Source: Carallia brachiata
Taxonomy: Eukaryota > Streptophyta > Magnoliopsida > Malpighiales > Rhizophoraceae
Reading direction: 5' to 3'
DNA: 64,000 nucleotides
NCBI GenBank assembly: GCA_021464245.1
Contig: JADCRB010000002.1
Location: forward strand, 5,782,014-5,846,013
Part shown: positions 13,798 to 24,827 of the stretch, one piece after another
Layout of the letters: the number at the start of each line of letters is the position of its first letter
How positions within the stretch are numbered: position 1 is the stretch's first letter
The notes under the pieces: model-generated
Seen by the model: only the letters and a program-made list of their open reading frames with translations
Told to the model about the DNA's origin: nothing
The model's database searches: none
Program-made: the position numbers and the translations under genes

Positions 13798-14694
13798 GGC
13801 TTAAAATAATATTTACCTTTCACGTTTAACGGTTTCTACCGTTTTACACTCGTCGTTTTTTTTGTTGGATTATACCTGCTAATTTTTTCCGTCAATTATT
13901 TATACCTTTTGCTGTTAGTTAACTGCTACATTAGATATTTGTGAAAAGTCAGCCTGTCGCATCAGCACATCAGCATGCCACATCAGCAAATTTGCTGACG
14001 TGGCATATTCTGAAAATTAATTTTCTTTTCATTTTGCTAATTTGTACTTGTAATATGATAAAAAAGGAACATACAATTTTCTTTTAAAAAAAATCATAAT
14101 TTTACCTTTTTAAAAAACAAAAAAAGTTAAATTTCTTTTTAAAAGACAATTTTACTTTTTAACAGACAATTTTCTTTTTTAAAAAAATTCATGCACAATC
14201 ATGTTTAGGGTTTTTTTTTTTTGAAAACTAAAAGTACTAAATTTTAAAAAATGCAAAGTCGTTTTTATTAATCATGAAAAAAGAAAATCATATAAAATAT
14301 TTAATTTTAGCAATTGAAACTATTTTTTTAGAAAATATTATTTTTGGTTAAAAAATCAAAACTATGATTTTTTAGAAAATATTATTTTTTTAGTTAAAAA
14401 ATAAAAATTATGATTTTTTAGAAAAAAAGAAAACTGGAAACTATAAATTAATATAATAAAAAAGTATTGATTTTCAAAATATGCCACGTCAGCGAATTTG
14501 CTGGCATGGCATGCTGAATTGGCGACGTGGCAGACTGACTTGTCATAAAAAGCTAACGTGATAGTTGACTAATGGCAAAAGGTATAAATAGTTGATTAAA
14601 AAAGTTGGAGGGCAGAATTCAACAAACAAAAAAAACGACGATGACAAAACGACAGAAACCGTTAAATGTGGAGGGTAAAATCTTATTTTAAACA
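13798..14694. mobile_element. 897-bp foldback/MULE-type element with long TIRs
   Basis: Arms of about 225 bp at both ends are reverse complements of each other. They start near TTAAAATAAKATTTTACC and run through the ACCGTTAAAT/ATTTAACGGT segments and the GCTGACGTGGCAT motif. Nine-base flanks TAAAGAGAA (13789-13797) and TAAAGAGGA (14695-14703) differ at one position and look like a target-site duplication. Long TIRs with a 9-bp duplication are typical of Mutator-like elements. The interior is AT-rich and non-coding, so the element is non-autonomous. Confidence 0.75.
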
Positions 14695-15529
14695 TAAAGA
14701 GGAAGAAAACATAAATGTAATTCTCCATTAATAATATGTAAAATTTGATTTAGAAATATTATGTGACATCTCATAACTAGTAGTAACGTTAGAATAAAGT
14801 CATATAAATCATTATATAAAAGAATTGAAAATTTTTAAAAATACATAAACTGTTAGATGATGCTTGATGAATTATGTGACTATCTTAGTGTGATTTAAGA
14901 TTAAACTATAAAGTGAAACAAAATAAATTTGCTGTTAAAATTAAATAAAAGAATTTTAAATTATAAGATTCACAATTTTTTTTTTAATTCAATATGTGAT
15001 AGGTAAGACACTTATTCAATTTATGATACGTATAAAAATAAATTACCACATATATGCTGAATTTTATAACGCATTAAGAAATAGATTATGACTCATAAAA
15101 TGAATTGTATTAGGGTTTAGACTTTAAAATAGGACGTGTCTGACATAATTTATGAGCTCTGAAAGTTATAAAAAAAAGTAGTTTACTTTATTACGTTTTA
15201 AATAGTAACAAAGTAACTTTCATCCAACCATAGTAGTTTATCTATTTTTTCTCTCATTAAATTTTAATCATACAACAGCTCATATTAATTTGTTGCTCAT
15301 TTTTAATTACTTAAATATTCTAACTTAGTATTTTCCAAAAATAATATACTAGACACAAGTGGATTATAAGATACAAGTACTCTCTTTTCAACAAGAGTCA
15401 AACTTTATGCTCTTATACTATTCATTTCAAATTAGCAAATGAGTATAAAATTACAAGATTTTAACATTATCACAATAGGTTTGATATCTCCATATGACAT
15501 TCAATTGCACAATAAACCAATGTAATCTT

Positions 15530-16150
15530 TACACTAAAATAATTACTATTCCCAAATACAAAATGTTCTTTCAACCACCATTTTTACTTTTCATCATTTA
15601 TTATAAATTATATCGATCATAAAATTTAAAGCAACTAGTCGTAATTATATTACAAAAGAGTCGTAAATTGTAGTTGAAGGTATTATACAAAGAAGTTCGC
15701 ATTATCAGTGACTCTTGAAGCTTTATATGACTACTGACTATTATTGATTCATTCACTAAAAGTCGAATATCATTCATTGTCAACCATCGTGTCATACATA
15801 ACATAGAGAATAAAGCTGCAAGATATTTTTTTATACCCTCAGGAACCTCTACGTCTTTCATTATGCAGGGTAATATTTTGAAGACTCTTACACGATTCCA
15901 TGACAAAGTAAGATCGCGATGTTAGCACGATCATAATGACTTGGATGGATATGGATGTAACTATGGTTGTACAATATAGTAAGGTAATATTCACATTGAA
16001 ATGATTACTACTCCAAAAAACACAATGTTTTTTTAGCCACTATTTTTACTTTTTATTATACATTACAAATTTCTATCTATTGTAAAATTTAAAGTAATGT
16101 ATTGTAATTGTATTCTAAAAGAGTTGTAAACTGTAGTTGAAAGTATCGTA
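15530..16150 (+). repeat. Two diverged direct copies, ~460-bp period
   Basis: The first copy is about 15530-15680 and the second about 15990-16150. Both run from a CAAAATGTT-like start through CCAYYATTTTTACTTTT and AAAATTTAAAG to GTAAAYTGTAGTTGAA. No coding content was recognised. Confidence 0.6.
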
Positions 16151-16692
16151 CAAATCAATCATAAGTTCCATATAAGTGTTGTAATCTTTTAGGCTCATAT
16201 CAAATAGAGAGTAATCATAGTACACATGCAAAATGAGACTCATTCTGATTTTGACAAGCACTTATAAACTTTTTCTTATAATATATGAGGACAAGAAATT
16301 TTATGACGGATTTCCAAATATACTACGACTTCTATCAAAAATTATATGTCGCATTTTTAAGTACACTACGATACATATTACCAATTAAATGATATAGTAT
16401 CCACCTATGTATTCTACTTTACAAAAAATATGTGAGTCAGTAATGATCTAATGTGATATAACTTTTACTTATTATTTCATATTTTTTTACCTTTGGTCAA
16501 TACAGTGAAATTATTAAGTGAGATAAAAGTGGAATCAACTAATATACTATTAGACTCTCTAATTGAATAATGTTGTTTAACTACTTGTTGCAATATATTT
16601 GTTGCTACCAATAACAGATCTAGCTTGTAAAGGGGGGCAGTTGGTTGTTTCAAGTCATATACTATAGTTGATACACATCATTAAGAATCATA

Positions 16693-16755
16693 ACTTAGCC
16701 CAGTGGTTAGCTACATGATACCCCCCTCAAATGTTGTAAGTTCAAGCCCAAAAAC
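16693..16755 (+). mobile_element. tRNA-derived SINE remnant
   Basis: The segment TAGCCCAGTGGTTAGC resembles a pol III A box, and AGTTCAAGCCC, about 30 nt further on, resembles a B box. The order and spacing fit a tRNA-like head, but the sequence cannot fold into a complete tRNA by eye. A SINE relic is the best reading. Confidence 0.4.
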
Positions 16756-18219
16756 TCTATTATAGTATCTTATTTCCTTTCTTTTTAGTTTTTTTCTTTC
16801 CTTTTTCTTGTTTTTTTCCACTTTCAAAATCATCTTTTTTTTTATAGAAATGATACATGGAAATTGAAAATTTTATAACATAGGGTATTATTATAATATT
16901 TATTATTTATAATAATTAATATAATTTTTATTCTTATCATATATATTAACTTTGTTACTGTATTTGCATTATAAATGTTTGCTCCTCTTCAAAAATTTTT
17001 AGATCCATTCCTAGTTGTTACCTACCATTACTCAATTAATTTACCATCATTTACTTTTTTATCATATATGAATAGTTCCTTATTTACTGAAACATAACAA
17101 AAAAATATATGATCTATGTATGGACAGATAAGACCATTAAATAAGTTTAAGATGGGTTTTCTATGCACGACTAGCAGTGGCAATGATAATTGGTACTAAA
17201 GTTTTTTCAGCTTTAATAACTTCACCTCGCAGACTTTGGCAATAGTAGTTGGTTACCAAGTTGTTTGTCTTCAATAATTTTTTACTGGTGGATTTTACGA
17301 ATTTTGTTTTAAAAATAATATGTTGTACATTGGTTTGAATTAGGACATTTTCATTCATTAGTAGCTCATAAAATCCCCCACAGTTAATTTTCATTGGTTC
17401 ACAGATAGGTACATTTGTTGTTGACACGATCTTTGTTTCTACTTGTTGCTATAATTCATTATCTCTAAAATATGATATCCATTCTTCATAGTAAAAGTGT
17501 CTTTTGGAAATTAAATCACTGAGACAATATCTTCTTTTGTAGTAGATATTCTGTGGAAAATGTGGTTACCAAGACATGATTGCTGACAATAATATAACCC
17601 TTTGTGATGGTACTTGTAACCATGGATTCCTTCAGTTATGTTTGTTGTCACTTGCTTCATTATGTTGTCAATGGAAAAGATGGTAGCCCATTAAATTACA
17701 CTGCATTGAATTTTCATTCTTAAGACATTATTTATTTGTGGTGACATCTAAAACCTAAATGAGTAGGTTCGATAGGTGCTTTGTTGTGTCGCTTAAGGGT
17801 ATGCTATATTAATAAATTAATATATGATCATTTTTTTTTTGTAGTTTACAAATAAAAATTGTTATATTTTGATTTTTATTATTAAATTATTTAAATAATT
17901 TAAGAAAATAATTTTGATTCTAATTTCTAACTAAACCCAACAGTAATAAAGAAGAAAATTTAATTCTGATTTTGAATAAATCAAACACATTATAATTATA
18001 ATTTTTTTATTATGATTCTAATTTCATTTAATTCTGATTTTAATTATGAACTACGAACCAAAATGACCCTTAATATTTCTCATTTTCATAAATTTTTTAT
18101 CTAATATTATATTATATATTTTGACTATTAAAACAAAAAAAAAATCCCCTCTCGCACGCACAATATCAACGGAAGGTACGAATTTGACAGTGTTGTAGCT
18201 AACCCGACCGTTCGCTATC

Positions 18220-19026
18220 ATGGAAATAAACCGGCCCGCCCAGTTCCGTCACCGGAAAACCCCGTCGAGCGACCGCTTTCTGGGCGCGTACCTTTACGCT
18301 CCACCGCAAAACATCGCCACCACATCGTCCTCCGAAGAGACGGAGCTCAACGAGGACGACATATTCTCTACCGGAGACTTCTCCGAATCATCCAACAACC
18401 ACTTCCATCACAATGCTAGTAGCAGCAGCACCACCACCGCTGGAAACAATAATAACAGCCCGCCCTCCTCCACGTCCTCCACCCCGCGCAACCACTTCCA
18501 CCACCACCACCAACACCACAATAGCGGCAATCTCTCCCCAAACCACAAGGCTTTCCAGCCATCCGAATCTTTCGGCATCCTCGCGGTGCTTCCGGAGAAC
18601 AAATCCGACACTCTCCACCACCACATCTACCAGAAAACGACCGTATCGCCCTCCTCCTCCTCGGCCTCCTCGTCGACCTCCTCCTCCTCTCGTCTCATTC
18701 CTTTAATCCCCAAACCGCCGCAGGAGCGGGTGCCGCCGCTCTCGGCCTCAGTCTCTCGGTTCCACCGGCACCAGTCCGCGCCGGTCAACGTGCCGGTTCT
18801 GTCAATGGCAATGAGGAGAACCAGGGAGACGGAATTTGACGAGATTGACGAGGACGATGCGAAGGAAGCGGACGGGGAGATGCTGCCGCCGCACGAGATC
18901 GTGGCGAGAGCGCAGTCGCCGGCACTGGCCTGCTCCGTACTTGAAGGCGTCGGGAGGACGCTGAAAGGGAGGGATCTTAGACAGGTAAGGAACGCGGTGT
19001 GGCGGCGAACAGGTTTTCTTGATTGA
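18220..19026 (+). CDS. S40 family protein (senescence regulator, DUF584)
   Basis: An intronless frame of 268 codons. Members of this family include the barley senescence marker S40 and Arabidopsis S40-like proteins, which are small and often nuclear. Their biochemical role is not established. Family landmarks are the N-terminal FRHRKTPSSDRFLG (about residues 9-22), the central SESFGILAVLPE, the basic VSRFHRHQSAPVNVPV stretch, and the strongly conserved C-terminus with GRTLKGRDLRQVRNAVW followed by RRTGFLD. Between these lie low-complexity His, Ser, Asn and Thr tracts (about residues 60-160), which make the protein longer than average. GC content is high compared with the flanks. A TATA-like AT run sits about 100 nt upstream. 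The frame is intact. Confidence 0.92.
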   Translation: MEINRPAQFRHRKTPSSDRFLGAYLYAPPQNIATTSSSEETELNEDDIFSTGDFSESSNNHFHHNASSSSTTTAGNNNNSPPSSTSSTPRNHFHHHHQHHNSGNLSPNHKAFQPSESFGILAVLPENKSDTLHHHIYQKTTVSPSSSSASSSTSSSSRLIPLIPKPPQERVPPLSASVSRFHRHQSAPVNVPVLSMAMRRTRETEFDEIDEDDAKEADGEMLPPHEIVARAQSPALACSVLEGVGRTLKGRDLRQVRNAVWRRTGFLD

Positions 19027-19559
19027 AATTAATTAGGGCTTTCAATTTCGAGTACCCACTGTATGATTTATTTTATAATTATCTGTTTGATTAGAACACC
19101 GTAGTCAATTGGATTGGTTATGAAGATTTGAACGAGAAATTGTTCATATCTGTATCATCTGCAGAAAATTGGTTTTTTGATTTTCAATCATGTTCTTTTG
19201 GAGCTGATAGTCCTACGGACTAGGGGTGAGGGAGGGATTGGGGTTCAAATCTCAATTCTCTCTTTCGGACGTCACTACTTGCAACCACCTCAGTTATTGC
19301 GGAGTCCTCAATTAATCATCAATCCTGTTCTTTTTGCTCTTCCTTTTTGGCTTGGAGGATGTGGAATGAGTGAAAATTTCTCATTTAAGTTTCTTTACTT
19401 GGGACTGACTTAAGTGCTGATTTCTTCATAGGAGATAGCTTTTGGGACAGAGCATCTCTTTTTTCAAGTCCTGAATTTGAAATGTGAATGCAGAAATGAT
19501 TAACTCTATGACCCGCCCTATTCTTTTTATCAAAGAATTTAGTACTAAGAGAAATTTTT

Positions 19560-20105
19560 TGGAAAGAAATTATTGACAGGTCCTGTGTGATTTGGGTTCA
19601 ATTGAAGGTGATGTGATAACCAACCTTTTTGTTTCTGATTGTGTTTGGGAGTTGTGTATGAATATGTTTCTATACAAGGGCATGGGGGGATTTTGCGGGA
19701 TTTTGCTGGTAAGCTGGGAACTGCTTTTACTAGTTGTGGTAGGTCACCTTACCGGAGAATGCTAATTCCCTGTTGAAGATGCTTGTCTCGTTAAGAATCT
19801 CGCAGATCTTGTTTCCATTCGCAGAATCACATCTGTTGTATTTTAATCATACGGTCAACTCATTGACTCGAAAAATGTGATGGTGGAGAAATTATTTGCG
19901 TAGAAATTATTGGCAGGTCCCTGTTTAATTGGGTTCAGTTGAAGGTGGTATGAAAACTGACCTTTGTGTTACTGATTTGCTTGTGAGTTGTCGCTGAATG
20001 TGTTTTGTATAAGGGCATTGGGGGTGGGGATTTTGCTAGGAATCTGGGAACTACTCTTACCCGTTCTTGTAGGTGCCAGTAGCCTTACTTGAGAATGCTG
20101 TGGAC
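19560..20105 (+). repeat. Diverged tandem duplication, ~340-bp period
   Basis: About 19560-19770 is repeated at about 19903-20105. Shared landmarks in order are GAAATTATTGRCAGGTCC, TTGGGTTCARTTGAAGGTG, ARGGGCATKGGGG, and GAATGCT at the end. The copies differ by substitutions and indels. It lies just downstream of the S40 gene, so it may be transcribed if the 3' UTR is long. Confidence 0.7.
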
Positions 20106-22558
20106 AATAAAAATATTGGAGTTCCAGCTAGATTTAGTTGTTGCAAGCGGTAATTTAGTAGTTTTCATGGCATTTAGATCATCCGGAGAAGCTCAAATGC
20201 GCCGGTGATACAACTTACATGTTAGTTACATGCGAATGAGACCAAACTAGTTGATTTCACTCCAGGTTAAAATATTCAAATGTTCATGCCACTCTTCGGA
20301 ATTAGGAGTCAGGGTGAAGTTGAAGTACAGTTGATGTACGTGTTCATAGTAATACTTTTCGTTTGATTGTACTACGTTTTTTGTCAAGCCTTGGTGCAAT
20401 TGTAACGGTGACCCTTTGAGTTAAACTTTTCTGGATGCAATTGCCATTATCTTTATTTCTTCTTTGTCCTGTTTATCCAAGGGAGGCAGCATATTTACTA
20501 TTTGGTTGTAGATTGCAATAGGGGTGTTTGGGAATTGGGTTGGGCGGTTTTATAGCAAAAATCATATCCAAACCGTCGATAGCAGTTTTTCTAAAATATA
20601 ATTCGTAATCAATCCATCAATTACGCCAAACCATTCAAAATAACATGACGGTTGCGGATTGGTTGCGGACAGTTAGTCGTAGTATTTCCTAACACTTCTA
20701 GATCTTTTTTCATGTTAAAAAGATTTTGTGGCCCAACCACTCCCAGGATTAAATAAAAAGTCTTGAATTTCTTGAAATGGAAATTCATATTCTTGTTGGG
20801 TTATTTTTTATTGCAGCATATTTAGTTAGTCTTTGGGGTATTCCTCTTTTTGATGATGCTATATTGCATGGGCTTTTGTTTTTTTCTTTTTTTCATTAAC
20901 ACATTTTTGTTTTCTCAAGGAGAATAAAAGAGAGAAAAAATTTGGTGGCTGACTTCAAGCTTTTTAGAGATCACCTACGCATATCATTGAAGTTAGAGTA
21001 CGCAAATATTATCAAATATCCTGTAGAATTTGCAGAAGGTTGAGAATCCATCATAATCTGATGACTCTGACCGAAAAAAAAACAATATGGTGGCCAAAGA
21101 TATAATTTCATCTTTTTAATTCTGAGGCTCCAAGAGCTCACTTGGTGATATATAAGCACAAGTTAAGATGGACCAGATTGCAACCTAATCAGAAAACCTA
21201 CATATCAGTGGGTTCTATTATAAAAACTAGGACATGTTCAATCTTTGCTGTCTGTATGGAACATTGAGCTATCCCTGCTGTACTAACTGAAATTCTCATG
21301 CTCAAAGTTTTTAGTAGGTGACAATTGTTGGGAATCTGATGTTTGGCTTCCCAGTTTTGGTCAGTCCATGTAAGCCTTGACCAACTTATGTAAGGCATAA
21401 CATAGGTGATTATGATATAAAAGATGGAACTGTTTTGCGAGCTGCTACTTGTGAGAGTAAGTTTTTATAATCGTATGCCAGTTTGTGATTGCTTAATTCT
21501 ACGTTGTCAGCAAGGCTTATTTAACACTGTGGGCTAATATGTTGGAAGAAACTATCAAGAATTACGATTAGGTTCTAATATATGATATATGCGGCTCTAT
21601 AAACAAGTAATAGAAACAAATCATGATGGCCTGCATGGCTGCACCCATAATTTGTTCTTTTTATATTTACAAGAAATTTTCTTGGCATTAAATTTCTTTT
21701 TGGAATCGAGTTAATTAGCCGAAATCCAAACAACGATGCTTGGTCTGTCTGAATTTCTGAATACAGTTTCGTATGATGCTTGTGAGTTCACTGCAACCCT
21801 TTTTGCTTCTGTTGTTTTGCTGTTATTGTTGTTGTTACATGAGTATTTTGAACATGACAGGACACAGATACAATTATCCGAGTGATGAAACCATTCCCAT
21901 TTTGCTGTCATTAGGGTATTTTGATTGTAATTTCGGTACATTGAAAAAAACCATATTTCGGTACCTTAATCATTTTGTGCTTGGCTCTCGGTGAACCCTC
22001 CTGGACTAATTATTAGCATTTCAAACTCCTCTCTCGTAGCTGCAACTGATTTCTGTCTTGAATTGTGTCGCCTACCAAATGGTTGCACTTGTAGGACTAA
22101 CAGCCAACAGGACACAACAAGAAAAGACTGCATCGCTCTTCGTTTCCCTGCCCCCTCTTAATTTGTCACAGAAATTTCTTAATTTGTGACGTAAACTCCC
22201 ATTTTATAAGTTCATTTTATGAAATAACTGAAAGTAACGTTAGGATTATGGGTTTCTTTTCTTGCTTCCAAATGGTAAAGCTGGAGCCGTCAAACAGTCA
22301 AACAATTTAGGACAAATGAGATCGAATTACTGTAAATTCGGATTGGATACGGTTCTATTATAGATCAGGTTATTTTCGGGTCCGTTTGGGTCGACCCGTC
22401 AGCTGACATTCTTCAAAAAAGAAATGTTTTCATGAATTTTGTTATTGTATTATATGTTAAATATGTGCAAATTTATTATCATTTATTTTTATTTTTTTGT
22501 ATATTAACTTGTATCAAAAGTATATAAGATATATGACTATTTAAACCTTTTGTTTTAC

Positions 22559-22625
22559 ACGCGCACACACACACACATATATATATGTGAGTGTATATAT
22601 ATTTGTGACGTGTGTGTATGTTTAT
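22559..22625. repeat. Compound CA/TA/TG microsatellite
   Basis: Runs of CA, TA and TG dinucleotides follow each other between the ACGCGCACACAC and GTGTGTATG segments. The short minus-strand frame here is just translated simple repeat. Confidence 0.8.
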
Positions 22626-23264
22626 ATGATATATATGATTGTGTATGCAGTATGCATGCTTATGCATATAATGGGAATGTGAATATATAAATAAAGTAAT
22701 AATAAAAAAATAAATAATAAAATTTTGTAAAAAATGTTCATAAAATTGATAGTTAAAGTAGTAAAATTTATATATAAGTTATTTTTTGTTACAAAATTTA
22801 TGACTCAAATGCTAAAATTTTTTATTATTTTCTTTGTCTCTTAAAAAAATATCGGGTTGTCCCAAAAAGTTAGACGGAGTTGACATTTTTTCAAGTTACA
22901 TTCGGGTTTAATTCTTACAAGCTCGAGCCAGGCTGACAGATTAGTTTGCATTTTGGCACCTCTAGGCAAGAGTAGAGGATAGGAATTGTGGATACAAAGA
23001 ACTCATTCAAAGAGCAAGAGAGCTGCCCTTTTTTTTTTTTTTTTTTTTTGTCGAAGACCAAGTCTATACAAATTGGTCACAAATTAATAATGCCATGTAT
23101 CTTACAGAATCTTGATGACTCAAGTTTGGCGGAATGATTAATAGTTAAAATTTTCATTTTAAAGATACGAGGTTTGATCTTTAATTTTTCTTTTTTTGCT
23201 AACCCCTTTTTTATGATAGTAGGTTATGTCTACTAAGACAATAGGAAAAAAAGAAAAAGGTGAG

Positions 23265-23350
23265 GGTGAGTAATTGTTCAATTGGTTGAGGAGATTGTCT
23301 CTCAATCAGTAGGTTGGAGGTTTAAATCCCATTAAATTTTACTTTCCCCT
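23265..23350 (+). mobile_element. tRNA-like SINE remnant
   Basis: The stretch TTCAATTGGTTGAGG resembles a degenerate A box, and GGTTTAAATCCC, about 35 nt downstream, resembles a B box. A pyrimidine-rich CCCCTCCCC tail follows. A weaker similar head lies just upstream near 23115-23180. Confidence 0.4.
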
Positions 23351-23395
23351 CCCCAAATATTCAATATGGCTCCTTATAGACTAAAAAAAAAAAAA

Positions 23396-23841
23396 GGTAA
23401 ATACCCTAATTTCACCTATTATTTTTGTGTTTTTAGAGAATTTTACTTATAACATTTTTTTTATTTTAAATTCTACCTCAATATTTTCTTAATCAATTTT
23501 TTTCCTTTTTTTCGTTAATTGACCGTTAATTATAATATGTGACAGTCTAATCAATAGTATATCATTTACTTATAACCAATGTTAGTAACCTATTATCATT
23601 TTATAGTTGACAATCTGTTTTCTTTGATTTTTTTTTATTTTTAATCCCTTTCTTGTAATTATACAAAAGTATTAAATGTATTATTGATTGAACTGTCATG
23701 TATCACATTTAACGATTAACTAATAGAAAAGACAAAAAAAATTGACTGAAAAAATGTTGAAGGCGAAATCTAAAATAAAAAATATTATCGATAAAATTCT
23801 TAAAAATTAAAAAAATGATGAGCAAAATTAAGAATTTTGTC
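23396..23841. mobile_element. Palindromic MITE (446 bp)
   Basis: The left arm (about 23396-23585) and right arm (about 23660-23841) are reverse complements with moderate divergence. Shared parts include the TTTTATTTTAAATTC and GTTAATYGWYCGTTAA types of segment. The element is flanked on both sides by runs of at least nine A, consistent with an A9 target duplication, as in MULE-type MITEs. It has no coding capacity. Confidence 0.65.
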
Positions 23842-24710
23842 AAAAAAAAAATATTGTTATGTTATGGAATCTTTTCTCCGGCCTTCCTTAATGTCACATC
23901 TTTGACTAAGGGAATTTGCCAATGATTTCGTTGTCCAAACTCCAAAAATGGTCCAAATTATGGCGATGCAAAAGGTTACTCGTTGAAGCGTAATATTGAA
24001 TGCAAAAAGGAAAGGGAAATTACTAAGCGCGTCAATCAATCTATTAACCACATCCTACATTTGACAACCAATTTCCGTTTAGATGAAACATTCTACGGAT
24101 GTACTTTACGCCACTTACATTGTAAACTCAATTACTATAACTTTAATTATAAGTGTTTGCGAATCAGAGTAGTTTGATTATCTTTTTCAACAGCACACAG
24201 TACATATGTGTGTGTATATATATATATATGACTTTTGATTTTTAATGACACGAATATTTTACAGAATTTTTTTAAAATAATATTACGTGTACACGTTTAA
24301 TGAAATACAGAGCATATACTTAGTTAACATCATTCAACGGCTTATTTGTTTTTTTTTTTTAAGTTTAATACATTTTACCAATTCAATTATTCATATCACT
24401 GCATATTCACTATATTCTTATGGTTGTATGTCTAAAAAAATTTTAATTTTATAAATTATACTTATAATGTTGTCAGTAATTAAAGTAGGCTTACTAAAGA
24501 AAAGATCTTCAATTATTGATATGATATCTAGACAAATTCTCTTTCTAATATTACATCTATAGACAGTATTGCTCCTATGCAGGAAATTTTCCGTCTTCTA
24601 CTATAGAAGGCAAGGTTAATGACATCTTCGCAATGGAAACAAAAAGTGAAGAATATTGAATTAAATGGAAAATATCCATTTGCTATATTCTGCTACAAGA
24701 AAATTCTAGA

Positions 24711-24719
24711 CTATATAAG
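24711..24719 (+). promoter_or_regulatory. TATA box of the phytocyanin gene
   Basis: CTATATAAG lies 109 nt upstream of the phytocyanin ATG and is followed by pyrimidine-rich leader sequence (TTTCTTTC, CTCTCTC). Motif and spacing fit a plant TATA box with a short 5' UTR. Confidence 0.6.
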
Positions 24720-24827
24720 TGAATGAAAAGCCAGACAGTTGTGCTTTTCTTTCAAAATTTCTCTCTCAATTTCCTCTGTTATCGTATTTCATTATTGTTT
24801 TGAACACTGTTTTAGGCTCAATCAATC

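Larger units (their letters stand above)
14704..18219. other. Intergenic, repeat remnants, no supported gene
   Basis: AT-rich DNA. A directly repeated segment occurs at about 15530-15680 and 15990-16150 (period about 460 bp; landmarks TTTAAAG and GTAAAYTGTAGTTGAA). A tRNA-like SINE remnant lies near 16693-16755. Minus-strand open frames at 15601-15906 (101 codons) and 17161-17427 (88 codons) match no family I know and have no visible splice or promoter context. The last 350 bases resemble a repeat also seen at 39250-39425 (ending in a GAACCAAAATGACCC-type motif). Confidence 0.5.
19027..24700. other. Long intergenic region, no supported gene
   Basis: The first few hundred bases are probably the 3' UTR of the S40 gene. 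A tandem repeat lies at 19560-20105 and a dispersed repeat at about 20520-20690. CA/TA microsatellites lie around 22560-22620. SINE-like relics are near 23115-23350 and a palindromic element is at 23396-23841. The short frames in this interval (for example 19177-19413 and 21773-21994) have no recognisable domain or codon pattern. Confidence 0.5.

Noticed and set aside
18388..18706. Open frames on both strands overlapping the S40 gene
   Set aside because: They are out-of-frame or antisense shadows of its low-complexity Ser/His/Pro tract.
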